A stretch of 64,000 nt of DNA from Phascolarctos cinereus (GCF_002099425.1 NW_018344106.1:1091001-1155000), one strand, 5' to 3'. Numbered from the stretch's first letter, positions 1-12,200 are shown. Notes: generated by a model from the letters alone, not told the origin. Made by a program: numbers and translations.

Positions 1-48
1 GCCACCTAAGCTGTCCAAGCTCAAGCTAAGCACTTCACAATTATTAGC

Positions 49-174
49 TTTTTTTTAGGCAATTGGGATTAAGTGACTTGCCCAGGGTCACCCAGTGTCT
101 GAGGCCAGATTTGAACTCAGGTCCTCCTGATCTCAGGTTCGGTGTTTTATCCACTGCGCCACCTAGCTGCCCCT
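49..174 (-). repeat. tRNA-derived SINE (marsupial SINE/tRNA-RTE type)
   Basis: Reads on the minus strand as a tRNA-like head (GGCAGCTAGGTGGCGCAG) followed by a B-box-like GAGTTCAAATCTGG and the SINE core, ending in an A-run seen on the plus strand as the T-run near 49-57. The same head recurs at 7317, 36425 and 60379. It lies in the P2RX5 intron before the first exon in the window. The exact subfamily name is inferred. Confidence 0.8.
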
Positions 175-204
175 CACAATTATTATCTTATTTGATTCTT
201 ACAC

Positions 205-345
205 CAACCCTGGAGGGAGGTGCTATTATTATCCCCATTTTACAGTTGAGGAAACTGGGGCAGACAGCAGTTAAGTGACTTGCCCAGGGTCACCAGGTGT
301 CTGAGGCCGGATTTGAACTCAGGTCTGCCTGACTCCGAGCCCAGC
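205..345 (-). repeat. MIR-like ancient SINE
   Basis: The plus strand shows the reverse complement of the MIR core: TTTTACAGTTGAGGAAACTG, then the 'acttgcccagggtcac' block and 'ggatttgaactcaggtct'. It sits directly upstream of P2RX5 exon 4. Confidence 0.7.
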
Positions 346-399
346 ACTTGGGGTGCTGTGCCTTCTCTGGTCTCCTCACCCCCATTTCCTTCCGCCCAG

Positions 400-3300
400 C
401 AGAGCTCCCGCGTCCCTGGCGCCGTGTGCTCCCAGGACAGTGACTGCCCCAAAGGAGAAGCTGTCATTACTGGGAACGGTGAGCCACGGGGGGGGGGGCA
501 GCCATGGCCGGGGTGGCCTGGGGCGGGGCTGGACTCGGAGCACCAGTCCCTCCGCCACGCAATCCATCGCTCCCTCCCTGCCCAGGAGTAAAGACTGGCA
601 CCTGTCTGATGGGGGCTGGCAATAGCAGTGGCACCTGTGAGATCTTTGCCTGGTGCCCGGTGGAGAAGGTGTCTAAGCCCACGTAAGTCTCTCCGGGTGT
701 GAGGAGAGGGGATTAGGGGGAGGAACAGATGCCTGAGGCAGCTATGACCCTTCGGGAACCTTCTGGCAGTCCATGCCGCCTCTGGCCTCTGCTCCTCCAT
801 CCAGGCAGGAGAGCTAGGAGGCAGGCGAGAGAACCAGGGTGGGATGGCAGCTGGCCAAGCTGGAGTAGGGCGAAGCCCAGACAGTCCTAGACATAGGGCT
901 TTGAGCACCCTGCGGCCCTGTACGCACACAAGCTGCTGGGGTCTCCTCATTCCTTCTCCCCACTAGCCTGGCAGCCCAGTGTGCCTGAGGAGCTCAGCTC
1001 AGACCACCAATCACTAACCTGACTTGCTGGGACTTTCAGGAAGCCACTTTTGGGAAAGGCTGAAGACTTTACCGTCTACATAAAGAATACCATCTGCTTC
1101 CCCAGGTTCAACTTTTCCAAGTAAGTAGGGTGGGTGGCTGCTCTAGGAAGCCCTGGTTGCTAGTTCCAAATGAAGGGTGCATGTGCAGGGTGGTGGGAGC
1201 TCCTCTCTGCCCTCTTCATAGGGATGTGGTGTGAAAAGCAGACAGAAATAAGATCAGGGATGCCCATCCATGTGTGTGTGAGTGGCATTGGCAAGCGTGC
1301 CAGGGTGCCCGGCAAAGCATGGCATCAGCAAGCGTGCCAGGGTGCCTGGCAAGCATGGCATCAGTGAGCGTGCTAGGGTGCCCAGCAAGCATGGCATCGA
1401 CGAGCATGCCAGAGTGCACTGTGTAGGGGTATGCACACTACTGCACGTTTGCAGTGTCAGTGGACGTGATGAGTTCTTTGTGAAGGTGCCTTTGAATAAC
1501 CGCCATGACCAAGCCTGGTGGTGTGTCTCGGCTGCCACCTCGGAGGCATCGCTGAGATCACCGGGCCATGGAACACCGGGACTCACAGGGCCTTAGAGGT
1601 CTGCTAGTGTCCTTCCTTCATTTGGCAGATGAGGAAACTGAGGCCGGGCTTTGGAAGGGGAGAGGGCGCCACTGTGGCCATGCAGGTCTGCTGTGTGCAG
1701 AGGTGGGGTGAGGGGCAGAGGGAGCTGCCCGGGGGGGGCACCGTGCCACTCTCTCCCCAGCCCATGATGCCCCGTTCAGATGGGAAATACAGATGAGACC
1801 AGCAGCTGGACTGCACCTCAGAGAGCATGAGGCGCCGGGGGGACCCTGGACTCCCTGAGCTGCATTGGTCAGAGGCCTTGGAGCCCTGCTCTGGCACTGG
1901 AGAATGTCCCCACGGAGACCTCTTGGTGTTGGGGGCCCTGTTCGCACCTCCCTGAGGGAGGAGCTTCTGTAGATGGGTGGGGCTAGCCACAGCCTCAGCC
2001 ACATGTTAGTTCTGATGTCTAGAGTCCGCCATCACATTTACCAAGCACCTACTATGTGACCCGCACTGTGCTCAGCATGGGAGAAGGGAGAGACCCACAG
2101 AAACAGCTTCCCTGCCAATCACTAGGTTAGATGTGACATGGGAGACCCATACTGATGACCGGCCAGAGGGAAGGGGGAGGTCCCACAGACATCCTGGACA
2201 AGGCCGCGTCTGAGCTAAGCCTGGAAGGAGGCCGGGCATCTGCTGGGTAGACAGCAGGAAGGCGCACTATAAGCAGGGCAATGGGAAGTGGGGCGTCCTG
2301 AGTGGCGAGTGGCAGGGCTGGCCCAAAGGGTACCCAGAGAGGAGATGGGAAAGGTAGACTGAGGCCAGGTTGTGACAAGCTCTAAACAGGATTTTAGGTT
2401 TGCTCCTAGAGGTGATGGGAGCAGCCATTGAGATTTATTAAGTGGGCATCATAAACCTGGCCCAGGCCAGCCTGTCCCTCACTTAACAGTGGGCATCTCA
2501 AATGCAATCATCCCGGTCTTTCCCAGTCTCCTTCACTGGATCTCTATCCAGGCCGTGCCCACTAACCACATGTGTCCTCAAAGCTCTCTATCCCACTTCA
2601 CTCGGGCATCTCGATGACCATCTCCCTCTCCTGCTCCGACCTCTCTGCCAGCCTCCAAATGTGCCTCTCAGACATCTCCAACACGTGTCCAATGCAGAAC
2701 TCCTCCCCTCCCTGCCTCCTCTGTGACCACAGAGGACACCCCCACCCTCCCAGTCCCTGCGGCTCGTGTAACACGGCCTGTCGTCCTCGATGCCTCACTC
2801 TCACCCCCAGCGTCCAACTCATAGCCTTTGAAACATCTCCCAAACACGCCCCCTTCCCTCCTCTGACACTGCCACCCCCGGCACCCTCGTCTCCTCATCT
2901 AGTGCCTGGACTATTGCAATAGCTGCTGGGGTGGGGAAGGTGTCTGCTTGCCTTCCAACTCCCCCTCCCCCCATTCCATCCTCCACCCAGTGGTCAAAGG
3001 GATCTTGTGGGAGAGTGGGCCTTAGAGCCTTGTAAACTGCTCTGTTTGGCTTTCAGAGCTCTTCAGCACACAGCCCCCCCCCCCGTCCTTTCCAGTCTCC
3101 CCTCTCACCCCTCCTGCCTGCCAAACTCTTCTCTCGCCCTAAACCAACCACACCCCTCCAGAGGAGTCCGTACGGGTGGAGGACAGTGGGATGGTGACCT
3201 GTCTAGTCCCAGTCACTTCCTTTCTTAAAGCAACTTAGGATAATCAACCAACATCTCTTGAGCAGCTACTATGTGCCAGGCACTGTGCTAAGTGCCGAGG

Positions 3301-4551
3301 ATACAAAAAGAGGCAGAAGACAGGGCCTGCCCTGGAGGAGCTTACGATCTAACGTGCACGAAGGAGCTATGTGCAGGATAAACAGGGATAATGATCAGAA
3401 GGAAGGCACTAGGATTAGGAGGGCAAGGGGAGGCTTCCTGTCGAAGGGGGGGTTGAGTGGAGGCTTACAGGAAGCCGAGGTCAGGAATGGGAGCAGCAGG
3501 TTTTCCAGGCAGGGGGGAGGCCAGGCTTAGCCAGAGTCACACGAGCTCCGGGCGCTGCCCTGTCGTGCTACTGGAAGACTGGCTTGCGGTGTGCCCACCT
3601 CCCCACCCCACCTCATCTCACGACCCCAGCCCCATCTTCCTCACCCCAGTCCACTTAGAAAGTTTCCTTCCCTGTTGGTCTTCAGGCATCCCTGGGATGG
3701 CCCCGTGGGTGCGTGGGGAAGGAATCTGCAGGTGAAGGCTGGCCTCTCTCAGATCAACTTCTGCCTCTGGGAGTCTGTGGCTGTGCCCATCTCCCCATGC
3801 ATGTCATGCCGACTTTGTGGGGTCTACTTAGTGATCCCTCTAGCTTCATGCCACCTGCAAACCCGATTAAGGCATGCTCCCCAGAGCCGGCCATGGCTAA
3901 GTGTCCATGGCCAGGAATAGAGCTCATGGCCCTGTCACGGATCTGCCAACCTTCCCTCTACAGGTCCAATGTGTTGCAGACCAAAGACAGAAGCTTTCTG
4001 AAATTCTGCCGCTTTAGTCCTGACAACCATTACTGCCCTATCTTCCGGCTGGGCACTCTGGTCAGCTATACTGGGAATGACTTCCAGGAAATGGCCTTGG
4101 AGGTAACAGCCCTTAAACACCCATGCCTTCCCAAAGCACCGGCTGGCTCCAGCCCTGGGCCCCTGGGAACCCACCGGCGCAGGAGCTGGGCGAGCTCCCA
4201 GAGGCGGGTGCCTGGGGGAGCATCTGGGCCTTAGCCCAAGTTTCACAGCCTCCTCGTTAACAGACACTTGGGCCACCTAGACCTACCTGGCTGACACCCC
4301 CGCATGGGCTCTATCCCACCTGGCTTAAGGAGATGTTCCATACACACCTGGGCAACGGGAACCCGTGGCACGTTACACCTGGGGCGCTGACATACTTTGC
4401 ATACACAGCTGGACCACTGCGCTTTGGGTCACACATCTGGACACACCTGTTAGTTGACGGGTGGGGAGGGCCCCAGGATGGCATGCCTGCTCCCTCCTCC
4501 CCCTCTTTCCCCCAGGCCTAGCCGTGTCTTGTGTCCTGGAGTTCTGCCCGC

Positions 4552-4632
<81 letters not shown>

Positions 4633-6151
4633 GGCGGGGTGATAGGGATTCACATTGAATGGGACTGCGATCTGGACAGAGGTCCCTCAGCCTGCGAGCC
4701 TCAGTATTCCTTCAGGCGTCTGGACAACAGGTTTGCAGAGAAGTCTGTCTCCTCAGGATACAACTTCAGGTAAATGGGACTGCACTGGGGATGAGGCGTG
4801 TGGTCCCCCTGATGGGTGCAAGGCAGGGCTCGGATGCCTCTTCTTGGGAACAGGGAGGGGTCCCTAGGAAGGGGGGGAACAAGTCTGGGACCGCCAGGGG
4901 TGCAGTTGCCCTCTCCAGGGAGCTCTGCAGCAGAATCAGCACTCCCCCCCTCACCCCGTCCAGCCTAAGCTAGCGGAAAGCCTGGGGTTCTGGTGCCAGG
5001 GTGGGCTCCATCACCCAGGGCCTCCCCGGCTGTCAGTGAATCAGGACCAGCGACTTTCTTCTTGGGATGACGGTGCTTAGAGACCCATGAGTTAGCTTTC
5101 TGCATGGGGGTTGGGTCGGCAGCCAGAACCTGGCATCAGTGCCTCCTGTTTTGACCAGATTTGCTAAGTATTACCAAGATGCCAATGGGGTGGAGTTCCG
5201 CACACTGATGAAGGTCTATGGGATCCGCTTTGATGTATTGGTGAATGGCAAGGTGCGTGGCCATGGGCTCTCCCACACTCAAGCTGGGTCAGGGCATGTG
5301 CCCTCCGGACCCCAAGCCCGACTGCCCCCCACCAAAGACCCCTTTGGACTCTTTCAGGCCGGGAAGTTCAACATCATCCCTATGGTCATCAACGTGGGCA
5401 CGAGCATGGCTCTCATGGGTGCCGTGAGTACCCAGCCCAGCCCCTTCCTCTCCCCCTGCTGGCCAGACCTGGAGCCCCGAGGCAGGTCACCATTGGCCAA
5501 GACAAGGAGATGGCTTCTTTCTTCCCCCCATCCCCATTCCCTCCGGCAGCCCTGGGTGCTGGGCTCTTGGTGCTGGGCCCAGACTGTAGTTCCTGTGAGG
5601 TTGGGGTTCCTCAGGTGGGAGAGATCGCGGGTTCTAGTGCAGGCCAGCCTCATAAGGGGCTGGCTGCCAGGAGGTTCTGGGGTGTGGCAAAAGGCCCTCG
5701 GACAAGCTAAAAGCAGAGGACAGACTCAGGGAGGGCAGGGATCCCCCCGGGAGGTCCTGTGCTGACATCACTGGCTGTTTTTTAGGGGGCCTTCTTCTGT
5801 GACTTAGTGCTCATCTACCTGATCAAAAAAAGCCACTTCTATCGAGAAAAGAAATTTGAACAAGTGAGGTGAGCTGCCCGTCCACCCCCTGCAGGCCTGC
5901 CCCTCTCTGCTGCCCTGCATTCGGCGCCATCGGGTGTCTGCCAAGCCAGAGACTAGGGAAGATCAGCCCAGTGCCAGGAAAGAGGCCCTCCTTGGCCTAA
6001 GGTCTCATGGTGACAACCCCTCTCTTTCATTTCTCTCCACAGGTTAAGCTCACAAAAACTCCTGTCTAAGTACCTGGCAAATGGGAAACAGGATACAGGC
6101 CTCTCAGCTGGAGAGGAGCCCCTGGGGCAAGTCCAGACGGTGGAGAAGTAG
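400..6151 (+). CDS. P2RX5: P2X purinoceptor 5, C-terminal two thirds (5' part outside window)
   Basis: ATP-gated trimeric cation channel of the plasma membrane. Nine exons join in frame: 400-478, 586-682, 1040-1120, 3964-4102, 4633-4769, 5159-5252, 5358-5423, 5786-5868, 6043-6151 (885 nt, 294 residues plus stop), corresponding to human exons 4-12. The ectodomain has the P2X cysteine pairs ([35 protein letters not shown]). The ATP-site motif NFR is in GYNFRF, and the conserved lysine is in [12 protein letters not shown]. The second membrane helix runs through [18 protein letters not shown] into [13 protein letters not shown], followed by the YxxxK surface-retention motif YREKK. The C-tail is short and poorly conserved. 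Exons 1-3 (N-tail, first helix) lie to the left. All donors are GT and all acceptors AG. Identification rests on close agreement with human P2RX5, which also has TAX1BP3 as a downstream same-strand neighbour. Confidence 0.96.
1291..1416. repeat. Minisatellite, about 38-40 bp unit, just over 3 copies
   Basis: The block 'gcaagcgtgccagggtgcc' followed by 'ggcaagcatggcatca' repeats three times, with a partial fourth ('gagcatgccagagtgc'). Copies differ by a few bases. It lies in P2RX5 intron 6 (between exons 1040-1120 and 3964-4102). The spurious open frames here on both strands come from the repetition. Confidence 0.85.
2030..2460 (+). repeat. Old dispersed repeat with 'tactatgtg..cactgtgct' head
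   Basis: Starts with 'agcacctactatgtgacc' and ends with 'gaggtgatgggagcagccat' and a 'gagatttattaagtggg' tail. The same layout recurs at 3241, 30918, 38577 and 41289, so this is one interspersed family. Its name is not certain. It fills part of P2RX5 intron 6; the rest of that intron (2460-3240, 3540-3960) is pyrimidine-rich sequence with no recognised element. Confidence 0.65.
3241..3535 (+). repeat. Second copy of the 'tactatgtgccaggcactgtgct' dispersed repeat
   Basis: Contains 'agcagctactatgtgccagg', 'aggagcttacgatctaac' and 'gggaggcttcctgtcgaagg', in the same order as the copies at 30918 and 41289. Confidence 0.7.
4553..4630 (+). repeat. (TC)n microsatellite forming the P2RX5 exon 8 acceptor tract
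   Basis: About 78 bases of almost pure TC repeat, with one TTT interruption, run directly into the AG at 4631-4632 that opens exon 8. No other polypyrimidine tract exists between the repeat and the exon. Confidence 0.95.
5358..5423 (+). CDS. P2RX5: P2RX5 exon 10 (22 residues of the pore helix), intact
   Basis: A 66-nt in-frame exon encoding [22 protein letters not shown], flanked by acceptor CTTTCAG and donor GTGAGT. From established knowledge, the common human P2RX5 transcript skips the equivalent exon because of a splice-site variant and gives a largely non-functional receptor. Here both splice sites match consensus, so full-length receptor is expected. Skipping would keep the reading frame but remove most of the second membrane helix. 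Confidence 0.93.
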
Positions 6152-7265
6152 CTGGAGCCTCCCTCCTGAGAGTGGCTTGGGCAGCGCCCCTGCCACAAAG
6201 GAGCACGGGAAGGGAGCTGGCGCCTGGGGCACACACGGAGGGGGTCTACTGCTCCAAACCGGTCCCGCTCTCCAGAACCTTTTCGCGGACCTGACGGTTG
6301 CAGCTTTCTGTCAGCAGCCAGTGTCTGCCTTCTGGAGGGGTCAGCCACCCTGGACAAACAACAGTTGTTTTAGAAATCATTGGAGAAGGTGGGGAAGAGG
6401 CCAGCTCACCGAGGGGGCCACCCCATCTCCTTCTTCTTGGCTGTTGCCAAGCAGGGCTAAGGGAACCCACAACATGCTGGGAGCAGTGCCTGGGCCCCCG
6501 GGGGCTGCAGGAGCACCCTCCATACCTCCCCTGCCCACTCTGAAGAGGGAACGGAGTCAGGGTGACCCAGGGGGCTCTCAGCTGGGGCAGAGCCAGCCCG
6601 GGGGTAGACATGTCCTGCTGACGCGTGGTTCTGTGTAGCTTGGGCCCCTGTCTGTCAGAACCAGGAGGAGCCACCGTTCTGCCGCGCTGTTTGGGGGTGT
6701 CCCTGACAGCTGAGTGAGTTCCCATCTTTTTGGGGGTGCCTAAGTTTGGTGGGTAGAGGCAACTTCTACAATTTAGAACCTTCTTTCTGCTCATGCCCTA
6801 GACCAGAAACTTAGAATTCAGTTCTGATGAGGATTGAGGATTGAGTAAGTGCTCAGCAAACGTTATTACCCAGGCTCCTGGGGCCAGCGAGGGAAGTCCC
6901 ATCCTCTCACCAGGCCTCTGGAGCGAGCCCCCCGCCAGGCCCAAGCAGCACACGAGGCTGGGCAGGCAGGGGGGGGCCCCACTCTTCAGTCAGCCAGTCT
7001 CACCCTAAGGCAGCCCTTGTCTCAAGGAGCACAAGGGGACCCTCCTCCAAGTCCTTAGAGGCGAGAGGTGCCTGGGGGTGAGGGCAGAGCATTTCTAAAC
7101 AGGGGTCTGTCTGCTCAAAAGCATCTTGGAGGAGCATCTCTGGAGCCTGCAGAGCAGACACACACAGCCCCACTTCTTCTGACATCTGGGGCTCGTGCCA
7201 GCTGTTCATGGCAATGCTAACTTTTGTACAATCAGTGCGTAATAAAATGCCTTGTAACCCATGAG
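6152..7265 (+). other. P2RX5: P2RX5 3' untranslated region
   Basis: About 1.1 kb of non-coding sequence between the P2RX5 stop (6149-6151) and the polyadenylation hexamer at 7241-7246. The 3' end is inferred as about 20 bases past the hexamer. No other gene is seen here. Confidence 0.65.
7241..7246 (+). terminator. P2RX5 polyadenylation signal AATAAA
   Basis: Canonical AATAAA, the first one downstream of the P2RX5 stop in the sense direction. Confidence 0.7.
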
Positions 7266-7316
7266 AAATGGGAGCAAAGATGTGAGTCTGGTCCCTTCCA
7301 AAGTAGGACAAGTCAG

Positions 7317-7425
7317 GGGGCAGCCAGGTGGCACAGTGAATAGAGCACTGGCCCTGAACTCAGGAGGACCTGAGTTCAAATCTGGACTCAGACCAAACAC
7401 TTGACACTTACTAGCTGTGTGATGC
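7317..7425 (+). repeat. tRNA-derived SINE, 3'-truncated
   Basis: GGCAGCCAGGTGGCACAG, 'gagttcaaatctggactcag' and 'ctagctgtgtgatgccctg' in order. It sits between the convergent 3' ends of P2RX5 and EMC6. Confidence 0.8.
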
Positions 7426-7558
7426 CCTGCCCACGGGGCTCCCCCAAGGTTTAGAGAAAGCATTGCTCCTCACGGGTTATTTCTGCCACTGGCAGAAGAG
7501 AAACCCTAACAGAATTTGCACAAAGCAGAAAACAATGCACGACACGTTTCACATTTGA

Positions 7559-7564
7559 TTTAAT
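7559..7564 (-). terminator. EMC6 polyadenylation signal ATTAAA
   Basis: ATTAAA on the minus strand about 145 bases past the EMC6 stop. It is the only near-consensus hexamer before the SINE and the P2RX5 end. Confidence 0.5.
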
Positions 7565-7709
7565 CTGCGGACTCTCACCAGAGATCTCTCTCCCAACATA
7601 AGTTACTAATAATATTAACAGCACAAACAGTCAATTCCCTTGGAAAACTAGCAGACTACATCTTGTTACCCCCAGCAGGCGTCTTTCTGCATGCTGATCC
7701 TCCCTCCCT

Positions 7710-8126
<417 letters not shown>

Positions 8127-8945
8127 TCAGCTATGAGTCAGGGGGGTTGGGGTTCTCTTTAGGAAGCGAGAGAGGAACAGTGTCGTTCTAGGCTGGGCTG
8201 AAATGGACAAGCTTTGGCTAAAGCACAGGACTGAACTCTGGTCCTCTGGGGACGTCCAAGAGGACTGCTGGACAGCACCGTGAATTCCCCCCACGGTCTG
8301 TGGCCGGGGGGCACAGATACAGATTGTGAGGTGACTGGAGATCAGCCGGCCTCCCCTTCTCATTTTACAGACGAGGAGACTGAGGACAACAGAGGTGGCC
8401 ACGGCCGCACACAAGAGGGCAGCTCCCGCAGATGCTGGGCCAGGAGGGAAGGGGGAGCAAAACGACTGGGTGGTCAAGAGCCCACGTACACAAGGGGCGG
8501 GAGGGGCTGCGGAGGAATGACAGGAGGGGGCGGGGGGAAACCCTTGTGTCGTGCTGGTCTGATCGGTCCCTACTATGTGCCAGACACGGACCAGAGGGAG
8601 CGGGGGGGGGGTTCTCCTCCTGCCTGATTACACTGGTTGGGGGCCGAGAATGCCCCAGTTTATGCGCCGCCGGACGGGCTGCTCCCCACGTGCCAGGTCC
8701 GGCCCCCTCCCCCCACCCCGTGCTGCTAAATGCCGGGGGGGGGGGGGGACGGGACGACGCCGAACGGCCTGGGCAGGGCCCCGCCTCACTAGAGGCTTGG
8801 CTCCAGAGGGAGGCAGAGCCCCCTGACCCCAGGCCGACTGGGTCACGGGTCCCCGGGGAAGGAGGGGGCTTGCAGACACGTGTCCCCACCCCCACCCCAA
8901 GAGCTCGGGGGCCCCCGGACCAGTATCGGGTCCCGAGGGTCGTAC

Positions 8946-9040
8946 CTAGTCTGGGTGGCGGTGGCGGCAGTGACCGCGTCGTTCCCTCAGGCGGGCAGAG
9001 ACGACGGTAATTGCACAGACGCCATGTTGACCCTGAGGCT
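8946..9040 (-). other. EMC6: EMC6 non-coding first exon (probable)
   Basis: On the minus strand, sequence ending CCACCCAGACTAG is followed by donor GTACGA at 8945. It lies in CpG-rich sequence, and splicing would join it to the acceptor at 8071/8072 upstream of the EMC6 start. The 5' end is not defined by the sequence. Confidence 0.45.
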
Positions 9041-9279
9041 GCCGGGAGAAGAGAGCCGGCCCGGGCGCATGCGCAGACTCATGTGCGCCCCCCCACCTGC
9101 TTCTGCCACGCCCGGGTACTCTGCGCATGCTCCGTAACGCTAGCCCAGAGGCGGAGCCCGGGAGGAGCGGTCTCCTCGGTGATTGGCTGCGGAGCTCATG
9201 CATGATTCATGAGGGGCGGGGCCGCCCGAGCCCTTTTGTTCTGAGGGTGGGGCCGGGTGGGGTCGGAGCCGCAGCCAAG
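8946..9279. promoter_or_regulatory. Divergent CpG-rich promoter of EMC6 and TAX1BP3
   Basis: The two genes start head to head within about 330 bases. The stretch is CpG-dense, has no TATA box, and carries the palindrome GCGCATGCGC at 9065-9074, the consensus for NRF1, with a second partial copy (CTGCGCATGC) at 9121-9130. A GC box (GGGGCGGGGC) lies at 9213-9222. These features are typical of housekeeping bidirectional promoters; factor binding is inferred. Confidence 0.7.
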
Positions 9280-12200
9280 ATGTCCTACGTGCCCGGACAG
9301 CCGGTCACCGCGGTGGTGGTGAGTGTAGGGGTCCAGGGGTCCCCGCCGTGAAGCGGGGCGCGGAGTGAGGAGGCGGACACAGGAGGCGCGCCCCCGAGAC
9401 CGGGGGGAGGGGCAGGCTCCTGCCCAGTGCGTGCCCGCGAGGGCGGGGGGGGGCGCCAGCGGGCAAGCCCCTCCCCCCGGACACCCAAGGGGGGGGTGTC
9501 CCCAAGCCAGGGGAGCACGACACACCCCAGCGGGCGGTGAGTGGGGGGGAGCCGCCGCTCACCCCAAGTTTGGACAGCTCCTGCCGCCCCTCTGGCCCCC
9601 AGACCTCTCTTCGTCTCCACGTCTTCCTTCCACTCCCTGCTTGGCCCGGTGGTCCCCGCTTTGTCTTTGTGGGTAGCCCGGGCAGCCTTGGGGGTCACGC
9701 ACCAGGGCGGGCCCGGCCGTTGGTGAGCCTGGGACGTCGTCCCCCGTTCTGTGGTGGGGGGCACAAGGGCCCTGCAGGAGGAGGGGGAGAGGGAGAAGGG
9801 TCTCAGGACCTTCCTGAGCTGGACGGCCGGCTGGCCCATCCCAGAGTCTGCCCCCTGGCCCGAGCTCACGAGGCACGCCTTGTCCGGTTCGGAGGTAAAA
9901 GCCGCCTTGTCCAGTTGGGAGTCAGGAAGGCCACGAGGAGGCGAGCTCATGACTGCCAAGGCCTCTGGCTCTGGAAGAAGGTGTCCCTACTTGGGGAAGT
10001 CAGGACTGGTTGGGGGCATTGGTGAAGCACCCACTGTGTGCCAGGCACGGTGCTGAGATACAGAGAAAGACAGGAGGAGGAGATGGCATGGGGACCACTA
10101 TGGACGGGAGATCCCTCCAGGATGGGTTGGGGGGACCAGGAAAGGTCCCTGCCAGCTGGGGGAGAGTCAGAAAATGCCTGGCCCAAGTCTGACTCCCGCA
10201 GGCCTGGAAGGCTCGGCCAGTTCTGAACAGCAGCAGCAACTGCAGGAGGGACCACGGAAATGCTGGAGGGCCAGAGTGGCTTAGTGACAGCTTTGCCTTT
10301 GCCCACTGCGGCAAAGGCCCGGAGGCTGGACATCTCAGGGAGCAGCGCCTGGTGTGGCCCCCAAGGCCCTCACTCTCTTTCCCGGGGTGCAAAGGGCATA
10401 ACTGAGGAGAGGGAGGAGGAGGCTGCCTGGGGCTGAGTCAGAAATCTGGAATGGCAGCTGATCTCCAGCCCTTTGCTGACAATGAGTCACCATTTCCTGG
10501 TTTCCTTCCTCCTGTGCCTTGTAGCAGCCTGTTCCCATGCCATTCCTCGGCCTACTTGGGGGGGCAGATGGTCAACAGGGGATGCTGTATGTCCCCCCCA
10601 CTTCCTCTCCTGCAAGGTTTCAAGACCAAGTCAGAAAAAATTCCTGCCCAACAGCCCATGGTGAAGCTCTCACCCAACTAGAATTGGTGTCCTGTTGTCT
10701 GGGGCTTTGGGCACAGAGAAGGGAAAGGAAACATTTAGTAAGCACCAACTGAATGCCAGGCACTGTGCTGAGGGTCAGCATACCAAGAAAACATGGCCCA
10801 TGCCCTCCAGGACTCACCCCAACCCAGATGGCTGGTCAGCCGTGGTCAGCCATGGGAGGGCGGCACCGGGGGGAGGGCGCTGGAATCCAGGGGGCCGGGA
10901 CAGGCTTTCTGGGGACCTGGGGTGCAAGTGGAATTGACAGGGCTGTGCCCAAGGGATAGGGAAACAGCCAGGAAGTGCCAGCAGTTTAACTGTTAAGGAG
11001 AAGGGGGCAGATGGTGGGGTGTGTCTGTGTGTCTCTGTGTGCATGTGGGAGTATGTGCTGCAATGGGTGTTGGTGTGTATGTGTGTGTTGGGGGGAGGGT
11101 GTGGCTCCTGGCACCTGGCACTCAGAGATGTTCCAGGTGGACAGGCCTCAGTGGGATGTTGCTGGAGCCTGGCTTTCTGAGAAGAGAAGCCATTTGTCCA
11201 TCTATCCGTCTGTATCAGTCCATCCCTCTGCTGCCTGCTCCGTCCCTTGGGGCCCCTTAAGGGCTCTTTCCCCGCTGGTGTAGCCAAGGCAGATTTAGAA
11301 GCAGGTGCCTGCAATGTGACTCAGCAGGGACCCCAGGGCATTTGGGGGCTGATGAAGGGCTTTCCCTGGCCTGCACCCTTGGGGCAGGAGTGCACCTCCT
11401 CACCCACTTATGATAGGAGCGAGGCCCAGGGAAATCCCGGCCTGTCCCCTTCCCTGTCCTGGGCAGCAGAGGCCCCCTGCAATGCAGCAGAATCTGTTCA
11501 GGGCATGTAGCCCTGCGTGTTGGGGGACTGGGCACAGCCCTGGCTCAGCTCCGCAAGCTTCTGTCTCCTCGGGCCCCTGCCCCAAGCAGTTCTGTGGGGA
11601 GTGGGGTGGACTTCTCATCTCTGGCCGTGCCAGCTCATGCCAGTGCAGGGGGTGGGCTCTGTCCTCCTGAGGATGGACAACGTGGGCAGGGATGAGTGCT
11701 CACCGGGTCCTAGCGAGGCACGAGCAGCCTCCTTACCTTCTGACAGAGACACTGATGCCGAAGGCCCGAGGCCAGTCACGCAGGCAGGGAGTGAGCCTAG
11801 GGCCTGCAGGTCGAGAGCTGAGGCTCTCTGCACTGGACGGGGCAGCATGCCTGACCGCATGGCTTTTCATTCTAGGCCTCTCCTGTCTCTAAAGCTAATG
11901 TTTGACACATCTGTAACCTTTCTCTCCCATAAACAGGCAGGAAAAACGATTTCTCTGTGGGGTGCACCAAAGGCCTCTAGGTCTTTAGTGGGAAAAGGCA
12001 GCCAGCAGGCTTAGGGCCAGAGAGCAGCCCTTGGCATCCCCTAGGCTGGGAGGGAGGAACCTCAGAGACTGTCTGGTATGACTGTCATCGTGAGGCCTTG
12101 AGAGCCAGGCCTTGGACTTGCCTAAGATCCTATGGGGGGAGCTAGCGACCCATGGCAGGTCAGCTCTCTGCCTCAGCTTCCTCATCTGTGAAAGGGGCTC

